Below, one piece after another: positions 7,310 through 13,735 of a DNA stretch of 15,026 nt. Made by a program: the position numbers and the translations under genes. The stretch is taken from the NCBI GenBank assembly GCA_900768075.1, contig CAAGBN010000021.1:1-15026 (forward strand), in the 5' to 3' direction. How positions within the stretch are numbered: position 1 is the first letter of the stretch; each line of letters begins with the position of its first letter. The notes under the pieces were generated by a model. That model was not told the origin of the DNA. It ran no database searches and saw only the letters and a list, made by a program, of their open reading frames with translations. The DNA comes from Clostridia bacterium. Lineage in GTDB: Bacteria; Bacillota; Clostridia; Oscillospirales; Acutalibacteraceae.

Positions 7310-8719
7310 ATGAAAGCATTTACCTCGGATTATAATTCTAATCTTCATATGATAAACGAAACCTTAAGGGTAGGAGAGAGCTTTGATATACTTATCAAGC
7401 GTCTTAAAATCGGTGGCAGAAAAGCTACCTTTTACTGTCTTGACGGCTTTGTAAAAGACGAGATGTTTGAAAAAGAGCTTGAGTACCTTTCAAAGCTGAC
7501 CAAAGAAAATCTTGATGATATTGAAGATGCAGATGATTTTCTTGACACGTATATAACCTATATAGAATGCAGTGCCGAGTACGAGCTTGATAAGGTTATT
7601 ACGTTTATACTTTCAGGTGCAGTGTGTCTCATAGTTGAGGGCTTTTCCAAGGCAATTATCATCGATTGCAGAACTTATCCTGCAAGGGATGTACAAGAGC
7701 CCGAGTCCGACAAGGTGCTTCGTGGCTCTCACGAGGGATTTGTGGAAACTGTAATTTTTAACACAGCCCTTATCCGAAGAAAAATCCGAAACCCGAATCT
7801 TACCCTTAAATGCTATCAGGTGGGATCTGAGTCAAAAACTGACGTAGTCATCTGTTATCTCGAGGATAAGGTAGACCGAAAACAGCTTGATATTCTCACT
7901 AAAAAGCTACAGACCGTAAAGCCGAAGCATTTGTCTATGAGTCAGGAAAGCCTCAAGGAGTGTATTATACCCTCACAGAGCTGGAATCCTTATCCCAAGG
8001 TGCGCTATACCGAAAGACCTGATGCTGCCGCGTCCTGTATCTATGACGGTAATATTATAGTTTTAACTGACGGCTCACCGTCAGCTATGATTATTCCAAC
8101 GGGTATATTCGATTTTGTTCAGGATATCAATGACTACTATTTTCCACCACTTATAGGCACATTTTTGCGATTTGTCAGAATGGCTGTATTTACCCTTTCA
8201 ATGCTTCTGATTCCTGTGTGGTATCTCTTGGTGGTATACGAAGAAAACCTGCCGGATGCACTAAAATTTATGATGATAGAAGAAGAGTACACCGTACCTC
8301 TCATAGTACAGCTTCTTATAGTTGAGTTTGTAATTGACACCTTAAGGCTTGCGTCTCTTAACACTCCTAGTGCGCTGAGCAGTTCATTCAGCGTTGTCGG
8401 TGCTTTGGTACTTGGCGAGTTTGCTGTAAGGTCAGGATGGTTTGTTTCCGAGGTAGTTTTGTTTATGGCTTTCGTTGCCATTTCAAACTTCACACAGCCG
8501 TCATTTGAGCTTGGTTATGCCATAAAAATTTCAAGGGTGTTCATCCTTATACTCTGCGGCCTATTCAAAATATGGGGATTTGTTATCGGACTTGCCTTGG
8601 TACTACTGCTGATAGCAACAACAAAAACTCTCGGCGGTTACACCTATCTTTATCCGATAATACCTTTTAATGCTGAAGCACTCAAAGGTCTTATCATCAG
8701 GCGACCTAAAAAAGAATAA
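7310..8719 (+). CDS. spoVAF: SpoVAF/GerA-family spore germination membrane protein
   Basis: This 469-residue protein belongs to the GerA-type A-subunit family and looks most like SpoVAF. The N-terminal soluble half (about 1-280) contains GGRKATFYCLDGF, VLRGSHEGFVETVIFNTALI and the NPYPKVRYTERPD motif, all familiar from SpoVAF. The second half has about five membrane segments (near 285-310, 330-350, 359-378, 380-400 and 405-440), with WFVSEVVLFMA and ISNFTQPSFELG, and ends in PIIPFNAEALKGLIIRRP. SpoVAF acts in the inner spore membrane during germination and marks an endospore former. GGTGA at 7301-7305 precedes the ATG. The gene stands alone; spoVAA-spoVAE are not adjacent. It could instead be a GerA receptor A subunit, but no B or C subunit genes accompany it. 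Confidence 0.85.
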   Translation: MKAFTSDYNSNLHMINETLRVGESFDILIKRLKIGGRKATFYCLDGFVKDEMFEKELEYLSKLTKENLDDIEDADDFLDTYITYIECSAEYELDKVITFILSGAVCLIVEGFSKAIIIDCRTYPARDVQEPESDKVLRGSHEGFVETVIFNTALIRRKIRNPNLTLKCYQVGSESKTDVVICYLEDKVDRKQLDILTKKLQTVKPKHLSMSQESLKECIIPSQSWNPYPKVRYTERPDAAASCIYDGNIIVLTDGSPSAMIIPTGIFDFVQDINDYYFPPLIGTFLRFVRMAVFTLSMLLIPVWYLLVVYEENLPDALKFMMIEEEYTVPLIVQLLIVEFVIDTLRLASLNTPSALSSSFSVVGALVLGEFAVRSGWFVSEVVLFMAFVAISNFTQPSFELGYAIKISRVFILILCGLFKIWGFVIGLALVLLLIATTKTLGGYTYLYPIIPFNAEALKGLIIRRPKKE

Positions 8720-8751
8720 AAGAAAGCCTGCTACCAAACAAGTAGCAGGCT
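8720..8751 (-). terminator. Terminator of the sigma/anti-sigma operon, possibly bidirectional
   Basis: AGCCTGCTAC at 8725-8734 pairs perfectly with GTAGCAGGCT at 8742-8751 around a 7-base loop. Read on the - strand the stem is followed by TTTCTTTTATT, a good U-rich tail, so it ends the - strand operon 7 bases past the stop codon. On the + strand it lacks a T-run but lies just past the spoVAF stop and could also slow transcription from that side. Confidence 0.85.
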
Positions 8752-8758
8752 GTGATAT

Positions 8759-9514
8759 TTAGATGAGAGTATTGAGTATAGCTTTGAACTCATCAAGAGT
8801 GTATTCATATGCTGATATAGTGTAATAAATATCAGCGTAAACAAATGTTGCTTTCAACATATTTTCTACATCACCGGCAGAATATATTACCGCATTTGTA
8901 TTAAGAACTTCTATTCTATAGGTTTCAATATGAAGCTTATCACCCATTGCATCCTTGCCTTCAATGAAAGGGAGAATATAACCCTCTTCAGCATCAGTTG
9001 AGAGAATGTCTACACTATAATTAATGTGTTTTGTTTCGTTTTCCTTTATGAAATTCGGACACCAAAGACTGATTGTTGCAATATTATCATTAGCTTTATT
9101 TACATATGCATCATAATTATAAATAATATTAACAGGTGCAAGTTTACTGCCGAGAATATCAAAGCCCAACAAGCCCTCAACCTCATCTCTTGTCATCGGT
9201 ATCATAGGCTCACCGTCACCGGGCACGGGCAGACCGTCAGGTAATTCTTTGAAAAATGCCTCATCACTTACGATTATATCTGTCTTGTTACCCTTATCAT
9301 CAAAAAAGCTGATAACAGACTTCCAATCTGTGAGAGTTGTTCCTGCATAGGCAATACCGCCAAAAACAAGACAGCCTATAACAATTGCCGCCACAGCCAT
9401 ACGGCCAAGTGGTCTTTTTATAATTTTTCTTTTACTCATATCATAGTTTTCCGCTTCATCTATGAATTTAATATTTATATTACTCATAGCGGCGGATAAT
9501 TCCTCCTTTTTCAT
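8759..9514 (-). CDS. Single-pass membrane protein, probable anti-sigma factor
   Basis: The 251-residue protein has a short cytoplasmic N-terminus (about 1-37), one membrane helix (about 38-58, MAVAAIVIGCLVFGGIAYAG) preceded by a basic stretch KRKIIKRPLGR, and an external domain of about 190 residues with many acidic and aromatic residues. The first residues (LSAAMSNINIKFIDEAENYD) resemble those seen in clostridial membrane proteins encoded next to ECF sigma factors. The start overlaps the sigma gene stop by 4 bases (ATGA), the classic arrangement for a sigma/anti-sigma pair, with AAGGTG upstream. I infer that the N-terminus holds the sigma factor and that the outer domain senses an envelope signal. 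No HxxxCxxC zinc anti-sigma motif is present and I do not recognise the outer domain, so the role rests mainly on context. Confidence 0.7.
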   Translation of the reverse strand: MKKEELSAAMSNINIKFIDEAENYDMSKRKIIKRPLGRMAVAAIVIGCLVFGGIAYAGTTLTDWKSVISFFDDKGNKTDIIVSDEAFFKELPDGLPVPGDGEPMIPMTRDEVEGLLGFDILGSKLAPVNIIYNYDAYVNKANDNIATISLWCPNFIKENETKHINYSVDILSTDAEEGYILPFIEGKDAMGDKLHIETYRIEVLNTNAVIYSAGDVENMLKATFVYADIYYTISAYEYTLDEFKAILNTLI

Positions 9515-10068
9515 ATTTCTACACCTTCTTTCTCTAAATGATTTCTGAGACTAGTCCTCAATCTGGTAAGCCTGACGGAGATATTATTTTCCTTCATTCC
9601 CATTCTGATAGCTATATCAGAAACGCTGTCACCAAAGTAATACCGCCTCGTGAATATTATTCTGTTTTCCAACTTTTGCATAGAAAGAAAACTGTCTATA
9701 AGCCTTGTTATTTCAGTCGAGGTAAGCTCTTTTTCAATGCTGTTATTATCAGATATACACTCTTCAAGTTCTTGCAGAGCTACATCGTAGTAGCTGTTTC
9801 GTTTTATTGCAGTATTATTGTGATATTTTTTGAGAGCATTATTTCTCACGATACGGCAAAGATAATATTTGAGATTATCGGGCTTTGTTGGTGGGATAGT
9901 ATTCCATACTCCTAAATATGAATCATTTATACATTCAAGTGCATCTTCTTCGTTACCGAGAATATTAATCGAAATTTTTTTACATAGCTTTTCGTATTTT
10001 ATTGACAGCTCAGTTATTGCCTGCTCTGAGCGCTCAAAGAACAAATCAATGATTTTACTGTCCTGCAA
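9511..10068 (-). CDS. ECF-type RNA polymerase sigma factor (sigma-70 family)
   Basis: The 185-residue protein has the two domains of ECF sigma factors. Region 2 (about residues 10-75) includes NEEDALECINDSYLGVWNTI and YYLCRIVRNNALKKYH, which bind the -10 element and core polymerase. Region 4 (about 130-180) has FTRRYYFGDSVSDIAIRMGM followed by the helix-turn-helix recognition helix NNISVRLTRLRTSLRNHL, which reads the -35 element. The linker carries a run of acidic residues (LQELEECISDNNSIEKELT). The start is TTG at 10068: the frame has no upstream ATG or GTG, and AAAGGAAGTG at 10083-10074 is well placed. An out-of-frame ATG lies 5 bases upstream. Its promoter regulon is unknown; self-activation is likely for such operons but is inferred. 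Confidence 0.88.
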   Translation of the reverse strand: MQDSKIIDLFFERSEQAITELSIKYEKLCKKISINILGNEEDALECINDSYLGVWNTIPPTKPDNLKYYLCRIVRNNALKKYHNNTAIKRNSYYDVALQELEECISDNNSIEKELTSTEITRLIDSFLSMQKLENRIIFTRRYYFGDSVSDIAIRMGMKENNISVRLTRLRTSLRNHLEKEGVEI

Positions 10069-10094
10069 AACATCACTTCCTTTCTGCTCTCACT

Positions 10095-10115
10095 TATATA
10101 GTACCTTTTAAAAGG
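10095..10115 (-). promoter_or_regulatory. Candidate promoter and palindromic operator of the sigma operon
   Basis: On the - strand a perfect 12-bp palindrome CCTTTTAAAAGG (10104-10115) stands 3 bases before a TATATA box (10100-10095), and the ribosome binding site of the sigma gene begins about 12 bases further on. There is no convincing sigma-A -35 box at the expected distance (AAGATT). The palindrome could bind a regulator or be part of an ECF-type promoter. This is a candidate only. Confidence 0.35.
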
Positions 10116-10126
10116 AGAATCTTACA

Positions 10127-10160
10127 TAAAAAATCGGTGACGGAGAAAAATCCGCCACCT
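10127..10160 (-). terminator. Terminator of the GH43 / small Cys-protein operon
   Basis: On the - strand GGTGGCGGA (10159-10151) pairs with TCCGTCACC (10144-10136), with one mismatch, around a 6-base loop, and is followed by GATTTTTT. It begins six bases after the stop of the small protein gene and lies upstream of the sigma operon promoter region. Confidence 0.85.
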
Positions 10161-10165
10161 TTTAA

Positions 10166-10381
10166 TCAAAGCATAAAATCCTCGGGAGAGTAGTCAGTAT
10201 CGATAACAACCTTTAAAGGCACTCTCTTAAGAGGGTCGTATTTATATCTTCTGCAAAAATCATCAGGCTCCTTAAGACCCTTCTTCTGACAGAAAATACT
10301 TCTGTTGTCCTGTGCTGTCTCACCGTAAAGACAAGTATCACATCTTTTAATCTGTTCTTTATTAAATAACTTCTGTTTCAT
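10166..10381 (-). CDS. Small four-cysteine protein, conserved type, function unknown
   Basis: This protein of 71 residues has cysteines at 14, 17, 31 and 43 (C-x2-C, x13, C, x11, C), followed by CRRYKYDPLKR and a basic then acidic tail. The spacing suggests a zinc or iron-sulphur binding site. Similar short proteins with a CRRYKYDP motif occur in clostridial genomes, as far as I recall, without known function. I chose the ATG at 10381 because GGTGA lies 5 bases upstream; ATG at 10387 and GTG at 10390 are in frame but poorly spaced. It starts 42 bases after the GH43 stop with no strong terminator between, so it is likely co-transcribed with that gene. The downstream stem-loop ends the unit. 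Confidence 0.75.
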   Translation of the reverse strand: MKQKLFNKEQIKRCDTCLYGETAQDNRSIFCQKKGLKEPDDFCRRYKYDPLKRVPLKVVIDTDYSPEDFML

Positions 10382-10423
10382 TTTCATCACCCAAGGTTAT
10401 TTTATCATATTATAAAAATTTTA

Positions 10424-11665
10424 TCAACCGTCAACTATAACTTTGCAATTAACCTCACAAAGCTCGGGCTTAACCCATTCGGAATCCTTCATTCTGATAA
10501 TGGGTGTGCCGTCCTTGGCAAAATACACCCTCTTTATACGAGCGTGTCTGCAAGGGTCATAAAGTGAGTCATCACATATGCTACCGCACTGGCCTTCGAG
10601 ATGTGATGCAGGTCGTGCGTGATATACAATAACAGTATTGCCGTTATCATCGATAGTAAAGCTGTTATGCCCCGGGCCTGACTGACCCTCAAGGTCTGAT
10701 GTCTGAAGCACAGGGAAGCTGACCTTAGTCCAGCTGTTTATATCCATAAGGTCACTGTCCTCGTCGGCATAGATAACACCCATGCAGTATTCGGAGCCTG
10801 TGCCTGAAGCAGAGAAGAAGACGAAAAACTTGTCGCCGTATTTAAGCACGCTTGCACCCTCATTTACACGAAAGGTAACCTTTTCCCAATCGTATTCAGG
10901 TTTGGTGAGGAGAATAGGCTTACTGATGAGCTTGTTAGGCTCTTTCGGGTCAATTTCAGCCATAAACAGTGATGAGTCACCGATGATTTCAGCCCATATG
11001 AGATAGTGCTTGCCCTTATGCTCAAAGTAGGTCATATCAAGGGAGAAGCTGTTGAAGGATACATCATCACCCGAGGAAGCCTGCATTTTGCCAAGCTCCT
11101 TCCATTCATCGGTCATCGGGTCGCCGTCACAGCAAAGTACAAAAGGACGGATGTTCCATATTTCATCCTTCTCACCTGCAGCGAAGAAACAGTACCACTT
11201 ATCGAGAATATAGTGCACCTCTGGTGCCCAGATGTGGCGAGCCATAACGCCCTTTGTATGAGCCTTCCATATAGTTTTTTCTTCGGCTGAGGCGAGACCG
11301 AGAAGAGAATCTGACTGTCTTAAAATGATACGGTCATAGCCTTTTTCCACAGAGCCAAAAGCAGGGTAGGAGGCAGTGAAGTAATATTTATCACCGTGCT
11401 TGACAACATACGGGTCAGCTCTTTCTAAAATAAAAGGGTTGGGGTACGCGTCACACTCGGCAGTGCCCGTAAGCTCAAGCCCACCGTTGAGGGCAGACAC
11501 TTTGTTTTCAGTGTTCCATTTGACTTTCACCTGCGCCTCGCCGCCGTCATTGTAGAGAGCCTTTATAGTGGATGGGAGAGTCAGTTCTTCAGCTGACTTG
11601 ATTTTTACAACGGGCGCTTCAAAGCCTGTATTATAATAGGGGAGTGAAAATGAGTTTTCGTTCAT
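10424..11665 (-). CDS. Glycoside hydrolase family 43 protein, cytoplasmic
   Basis: This 413-residue enzyme should cleave arabinofuranosyl or xylosyl links in plant-derived oligosaccharides. Residues about 18-70 look like a small Ig-like domain (LPSTIKALYNDGGEAQVKVKWN pattern). The five-bladed GH43 propeller follows. The three expected acidic residues are visible: base Asp84 in ERADPYV, Asp210 in FSLDMTYFE, and acid Glu269 in VNEGASVLKYGD. HIWAPEVHY, GPGHNSF and YHAR with a later YDPCRHARI are typical family-43 alpha-arabinofuranosidase marks. There is no signal peptide, so it acts inside the cell on imported sugars. It has ten cysteines, three clustered at 360, 364 and 372. AAGGTGA upstream supports the ATG. 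No transporter lies beside it. Family is secure; exact substrate is not. Confidence 0.9.
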   Translation of the reverse strand: MNENSFSLPYYNTGFEAPVVKIKSAEELTLPSTIKALYNDGGEAQVKVKWNTENKVSALNGGLELTGTAECDAYPNPFILERADPYVVKHGDKYYFTASYPAFGSVEKGYDRIILRQSDSLLGLASAEEKTIWKAHTKGVMARHIWAPEVHYILDKWYCFFAAGEKDEIWNIRPFVLCCDGDPMTDEWKELGKMQASSGDDVSFNSFSLDMTYFEHKGKHYLIWAEIIGDSSLFMAEIDPKEPNKLISKPILLTKPEYDWEKVTFRVNEGASVLKYGDKFFVFFSASGTGSEYCMGVIYADEDSDLMDINSWTKVSFPVLQTSDLEGQSGPGHNSFTIDDNGNTVIVYHARPASHLEGQCGSICDDSLYDPCRHARIKRVYFAKDGTPIIRMKDSEWVKPELCEVNCKVIVDG

Positions 11666-11696
11666 AGCTGATCACCTTAGAAAAATTAATAAAATA

Positions 11697-11725
11697 ATTG
11701 TAACAGATTAAAAGAATTTATGCAA
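11697..11725 (-). promoter_or_regulatory. Sigma-A promoter of the GH43 gene (extended -10)
   Basis: On the - strand TTGCAT (11725-11720) is followed after 17 bases by TACAAT (11702-11697), preceded by TG one base upstream, an extended -10 element. The good -10 and exact spacing make up for the weak -35. The gene start lies about 32 bases downstream of the -10 box. Confidence 0.7.
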
Positions 11726-11746
11726 GTTTTCCGAGGAAAAACTGCA
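11721..11746. promoter_or_regulatory. 26-bp dyad over the GH43 -35 box, candidate operator
   Basis: The dyad is built as TGCA, 2 bases, TTTTCC, GA, GGAAAA, 2 bases, TGCA, with 20 of 26 positions symmetric about one centre. Its left end overlaps the -35 box of the GH43 promoter (11720-11725). Such position and length fit a dimeric repressor or activator site, for example a sugar-responsive regulator. It does not match the CcpA cre consensus. No regulator gene is adjacent. Confidence 0.5.
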
Positions 11747-11771
11747 CATAAATTCGAGCAGAAGACTTGGG

Positions 11772-11809
11772 AAAAATAATTGAAAAAAATCTAAAAAAAT
11801 TCTGAAAAA
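11772..11809 (+). promoter_or_regulatory. Phased A-tracts / UP element upstream of tRNA-Pro promoter
   Basis: Four A-runs (11772-11776, 11783-11789, 11793-11799, 11805-11809) have centres 12, 10 and 11 bases apart, close to one helical turn, and end 3 bases before the -35 box. Such runs bend DNA and can bind the polymerase alpha subunit, raising promoter strength at stable RNA genes. Confidence 0.55.
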
Positions 11810-11812
11810 GGC

Positions 11813-11841
11813 TTGACTTTTGTGACCCAAGTCGATATAAT
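11813..11841 (+). promoter_or_regulatory. Sigma-A promoter of tRNA-Pro
   Basis: TTGACT (11813-11818) and a perfect TATAAT (11836-11841) are 17 bases apart. The tRNA begins 15 bases past the -10 box, so the precursor has only a short 5' leader of about 8 bases. Confidence 0.92.
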
Positions 11842-11856
11842 ATGCAAGTAACTTAT

Positions 11857-11933
11857 CCGGGTGTGGCGAAGTTTGGTATCGCACTTGACTGGGGGTCAAG
11901 GGGCCGCAGGTTCAAGTCCTGTCACTCGGACCA
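11857..11933 (+). tRNA. tRNA-Pro (anticodon GGG)
   Basis: The 77-base gene folds as a standard cloverleaf. The acceptor stem is CCGGGTG with CACTCGG, the discriminator is A, and CCA is encoded. The D stem is GCGA with TCGC, the anticodon stem CTTGA with TCAAG, and the anticodon GGG (11891-11893) reads CCC and CCU. The variable loop has five bases, and the T stem GCAGG with CCTGT holds the loop TTCAAGT. The gene has its own promoter and terminator. The mobile element begins just beyond it, but the 3' end of the tRNA is not obviously rebuilt by that element. Confidence 0.96.
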
Positions 11934-11934
11934 T

Positions 11935-11975
11935 GATGCGTGTTCATAAGGGATTTGAACACGCATCCTTTTTTT
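11935..11975 (+). terminator. Strong terminator of tRNA-Pro
   Basis: GATGCGTGTTCA (11935-11946) pairs perfectly with TGAACACGCATC (11956-11967), a 12-bp stem with a 9-base loop, followed by C and a run of seven T. It begins one base after the tRNA CCA end. Confidence 0.95.
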
Positions 11976-12011
11976 AGCTAAAAACAGACTGATATATTTT
12001 TTGTAGTTTGT

Positions 12012-12034
12012 CGCAGTTTAACTGCGGCTTTTTT
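12012..12034 (+). terminator. Short stem-loop with T-run, + strand, at the element edge
   Basis: CGCAG (12012-12016) pairs with CTGCG (12022-12026), with TTTAA in the loop, and is followed by GCTTTTTT on the + strand. The T-run is on the strand opposite the recombinase gene, so it would stop + strand transcription from entering the element antisense, as a second barrier behind the tRNA terminator. No matching - strand terminator for the recombinase is seen. Confidence 0.5.
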
Positions 12035-12037
12035 CTT

Positions 12038-13735
12038 TTATGCCGTTTCAGGTAAAGCACCTGAGATGTAATTCACCGCTACTCCCTGCCTTGTATCATT
12101 TACGATGGGGATTTTGTCAGGCAGTTCAATGTACCCTACAAAGCGGTAGTAAATCACTATCCTCTGTGTTTTGTTCTTGCCTTTACCCTCTGCCTCATAA
12201 ACATCAATGTGGTCAATAAGCTCCTTCGCAAGAGCTGCAGTAAGTGTTTCCATTTCCATAAAGCTCCTCACCGCATTAAGAAAGATTTCTTTACCTTTCG
12301 TTGTCTCTTGTGTACTTGAAAGCTTCTTTCTAAGTTCAGTAATCTTCCCTTTGAGTTCCGTTCTTTCAATTTCATATTTGTGTGACATATGAGTAAACCA
12401 TTCATCTGTTACTTTACCCTCAGCATTGTCTTCATATAGCTTTTCATAAAGATTTGCCACCTTCTGCTGCCTTGTGAGAGCTTTTTGAAGTTCACCTTCA
12501 AGATATCTTGTTTCCTCATATAAATCCTTGTTGGACTTTCTTTCAAGAATTAGGGAGAGTCTTTCTTCATCGTATTTAAGAAAGCTTGCAAGGTTTTTCA
12601 GTTCAAGTAAAACTATTTGCTCAAGAGCATCTGAACGAATGTAGTGTCTTGTAGGACAATTACCACGGGTATCCTTGATATAGTTACCACAACTGAAATA
12701 ATGTATCTCTTTGTTGGTAGTATTAGTGTGATACCTCATATTGCTACCACAATCACCGCAACGGATAAGTCCGCTGAAGATGTGCTTCTTTGCATTTTCG
12801 GGTTTAGGAGCTCTTCTCTTGACCTTTAACAGATTTTCCTGTACAAGCTCAAATACTTCTCTTTCAATGATAGGCTCGTGAACATCCTTGAAGATTTTCC
12901 AATTCTCTTCAGCGTTCATCAGCCTCTTTTTGTTTTTGAAATTCTTTGAGTAGGTTTTGAAATTGATTACATCACCGCAGTACTCTTGTTGAGTTAGGAT
13001 TTTCCTTACAGTTGTCTTGCTCCATCTGTACGGGTCAGCAGGCATTTGCTTGCCGCCTCGGTTTAATCCCTTGCTGTGCCAATAAGCCATAGGGATATAT
13101 ACTTTATTGACTTGAAGAACATGAGCAATGGCTTCGTTACCTTTACCTTCAATACACATTCTGAAAATACTTTTCACTACCTGTGATGCATCAGGGTCTA
13201 CTATCCATTTCTTTTTGTTCTCAGGACTTTTCATATATCCGTAAGGCGGTTGAGCAAGTGGCTCACCAAGGTTACCTCTTATTCTGTTTGAGCTTCTGAT
13301 TTTTCTTGAAATATCTCTTGCGTACATTTCATTCATTATGTTCTTGAAGGGAGCGATTTCATTTTCACCCTCATCACTATCAACCATATCATTAACAGCG
13401 ATAAATCTTACGTTATGTTCAGGGAAATAGTTGTCGGTATAATATCCTACCGAAACATAGTCACGGCCTAATCTTGATAAGTCTTTGACTATGACTGCTA
13501 TGACATATCCCATTTCAATATCGTCAAGAAGCTCTTGGAATCCCGGTCGGTTAAAGTTTGTACCCGTGTAACCGTCATCAACATAAAACTTTACGTTTGT
13601 AAAGCCAAGCTCTTTGGCCTTCTGTGACAACAATCTTTTCTGATTTGCTATGGAATTGCTTTCACTGTCAGTACCGTCATCTCTTGACAAACGAGTGTAA
13701 AGACCTGCAATCCCTGTATAATCTGTTAACTGCAT
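12038..13735 (-). CDS. Large serine recombinase (site-specific integrase/excisionase)
   Basis: This 565-residue enzyme should cut and rejoin att sites through a covalent serine link to move the element. The N-terminal resolvase domain (about 1-150) has catalytic Ser17 in LYTRLSRDD, then YVDDGYTGTNFNRPGF and KDLSRLGRD. The recombinase domain (about 160-280) follows, with a zinc ribbon (Cys326, 329, 349, 360), a coiled coil (about 395-480), and a C-terminal part with LIDHIDVYEAEGKGK and VIYYRFVGYIEL, as in the DUF4368-type tail. I start it at ATG 13735 because AAGGAGG lies at 13746-13740; an in-frame GTG at 13762 has no such site. Its first 10 bases overlap the upstream gene, so the two are coupled. 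All catalytic motifs are intact, suggesting a working enzyme. Confidence 0.93.
   Translation of the reverse strand: MQLTDYTGIAGLYTRLSRDDGTDSESNSIANQKRLLSQKAKELGFTNVKFYVDDGYTGTNFNRPGFQELLDDIEMGYVIAVIVKDLSRLGRDYVSVGYYTDNYFPEHNVRFIAVNDMVDSDEGENEIAPFKNIMNEMYARDISRKIRSSNRIRGNLGEPLAQPPYGYMKSPENKKKWIVDPDASQVVKSIFRMCIEGKGNEAIAHVLQVNKVYIPMAYWHSKGLNRGGKQMPADPYRWSKTTVRKILTQQEYCGDVINFKTYSKNFKNKKRLMNAEENWKIFKDVHEPIIEREVFELVQENLLKVKRRAPKPENAKKHIFSGLIRCGDCGSNMRYHTNTTNKEIHYFSCGNYIKDTRGNCPTRHYIRSDALEQIVLLELKNLASFLKYDEERLSLILERKSNKDLYEETRYLEGELQKALTRQQKVANLYEKLYEDNAEGKVTDEWFTHMSHKYEIERTELKGKITELRKKLSSTQETTKGKEIFLNAVRSFMEMETLTAALAKELIDHIDVYEAEGKGKNKTQRIVIYYRFVGYIELPDKIPIVNDTRQGVAVNYISGALPETA

Noticed and set aside
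9538..9915. 125-codon + strand open frame
   Set aside because: It lies wholly opposite the well-supported sigma factor gene and its product looks like nothing known.
10411..10425. A/T-only inverted repeat after the GH43 stop as a terminator
   Set aside because: The stem has no G-C pairs and no clean T-run, so read-through to the small Cys-protein gene is more likely.
11708..11899. 63-codon - strand frame across the tRNA-Pro promoter and gene
   Set aside because: It overlaps the tRNA, its promoter and the GH43 dyad; the phenylalanine/leucine-rich product reflects the A-tracts.
11911..11933. tRNA-Pro 3' end as the attachment core of the element
   Set aside because: No second copy of this segment is seen in the window, and serine recombinases often use sites other than tRNA ends; the gap past the terminator is more likely.
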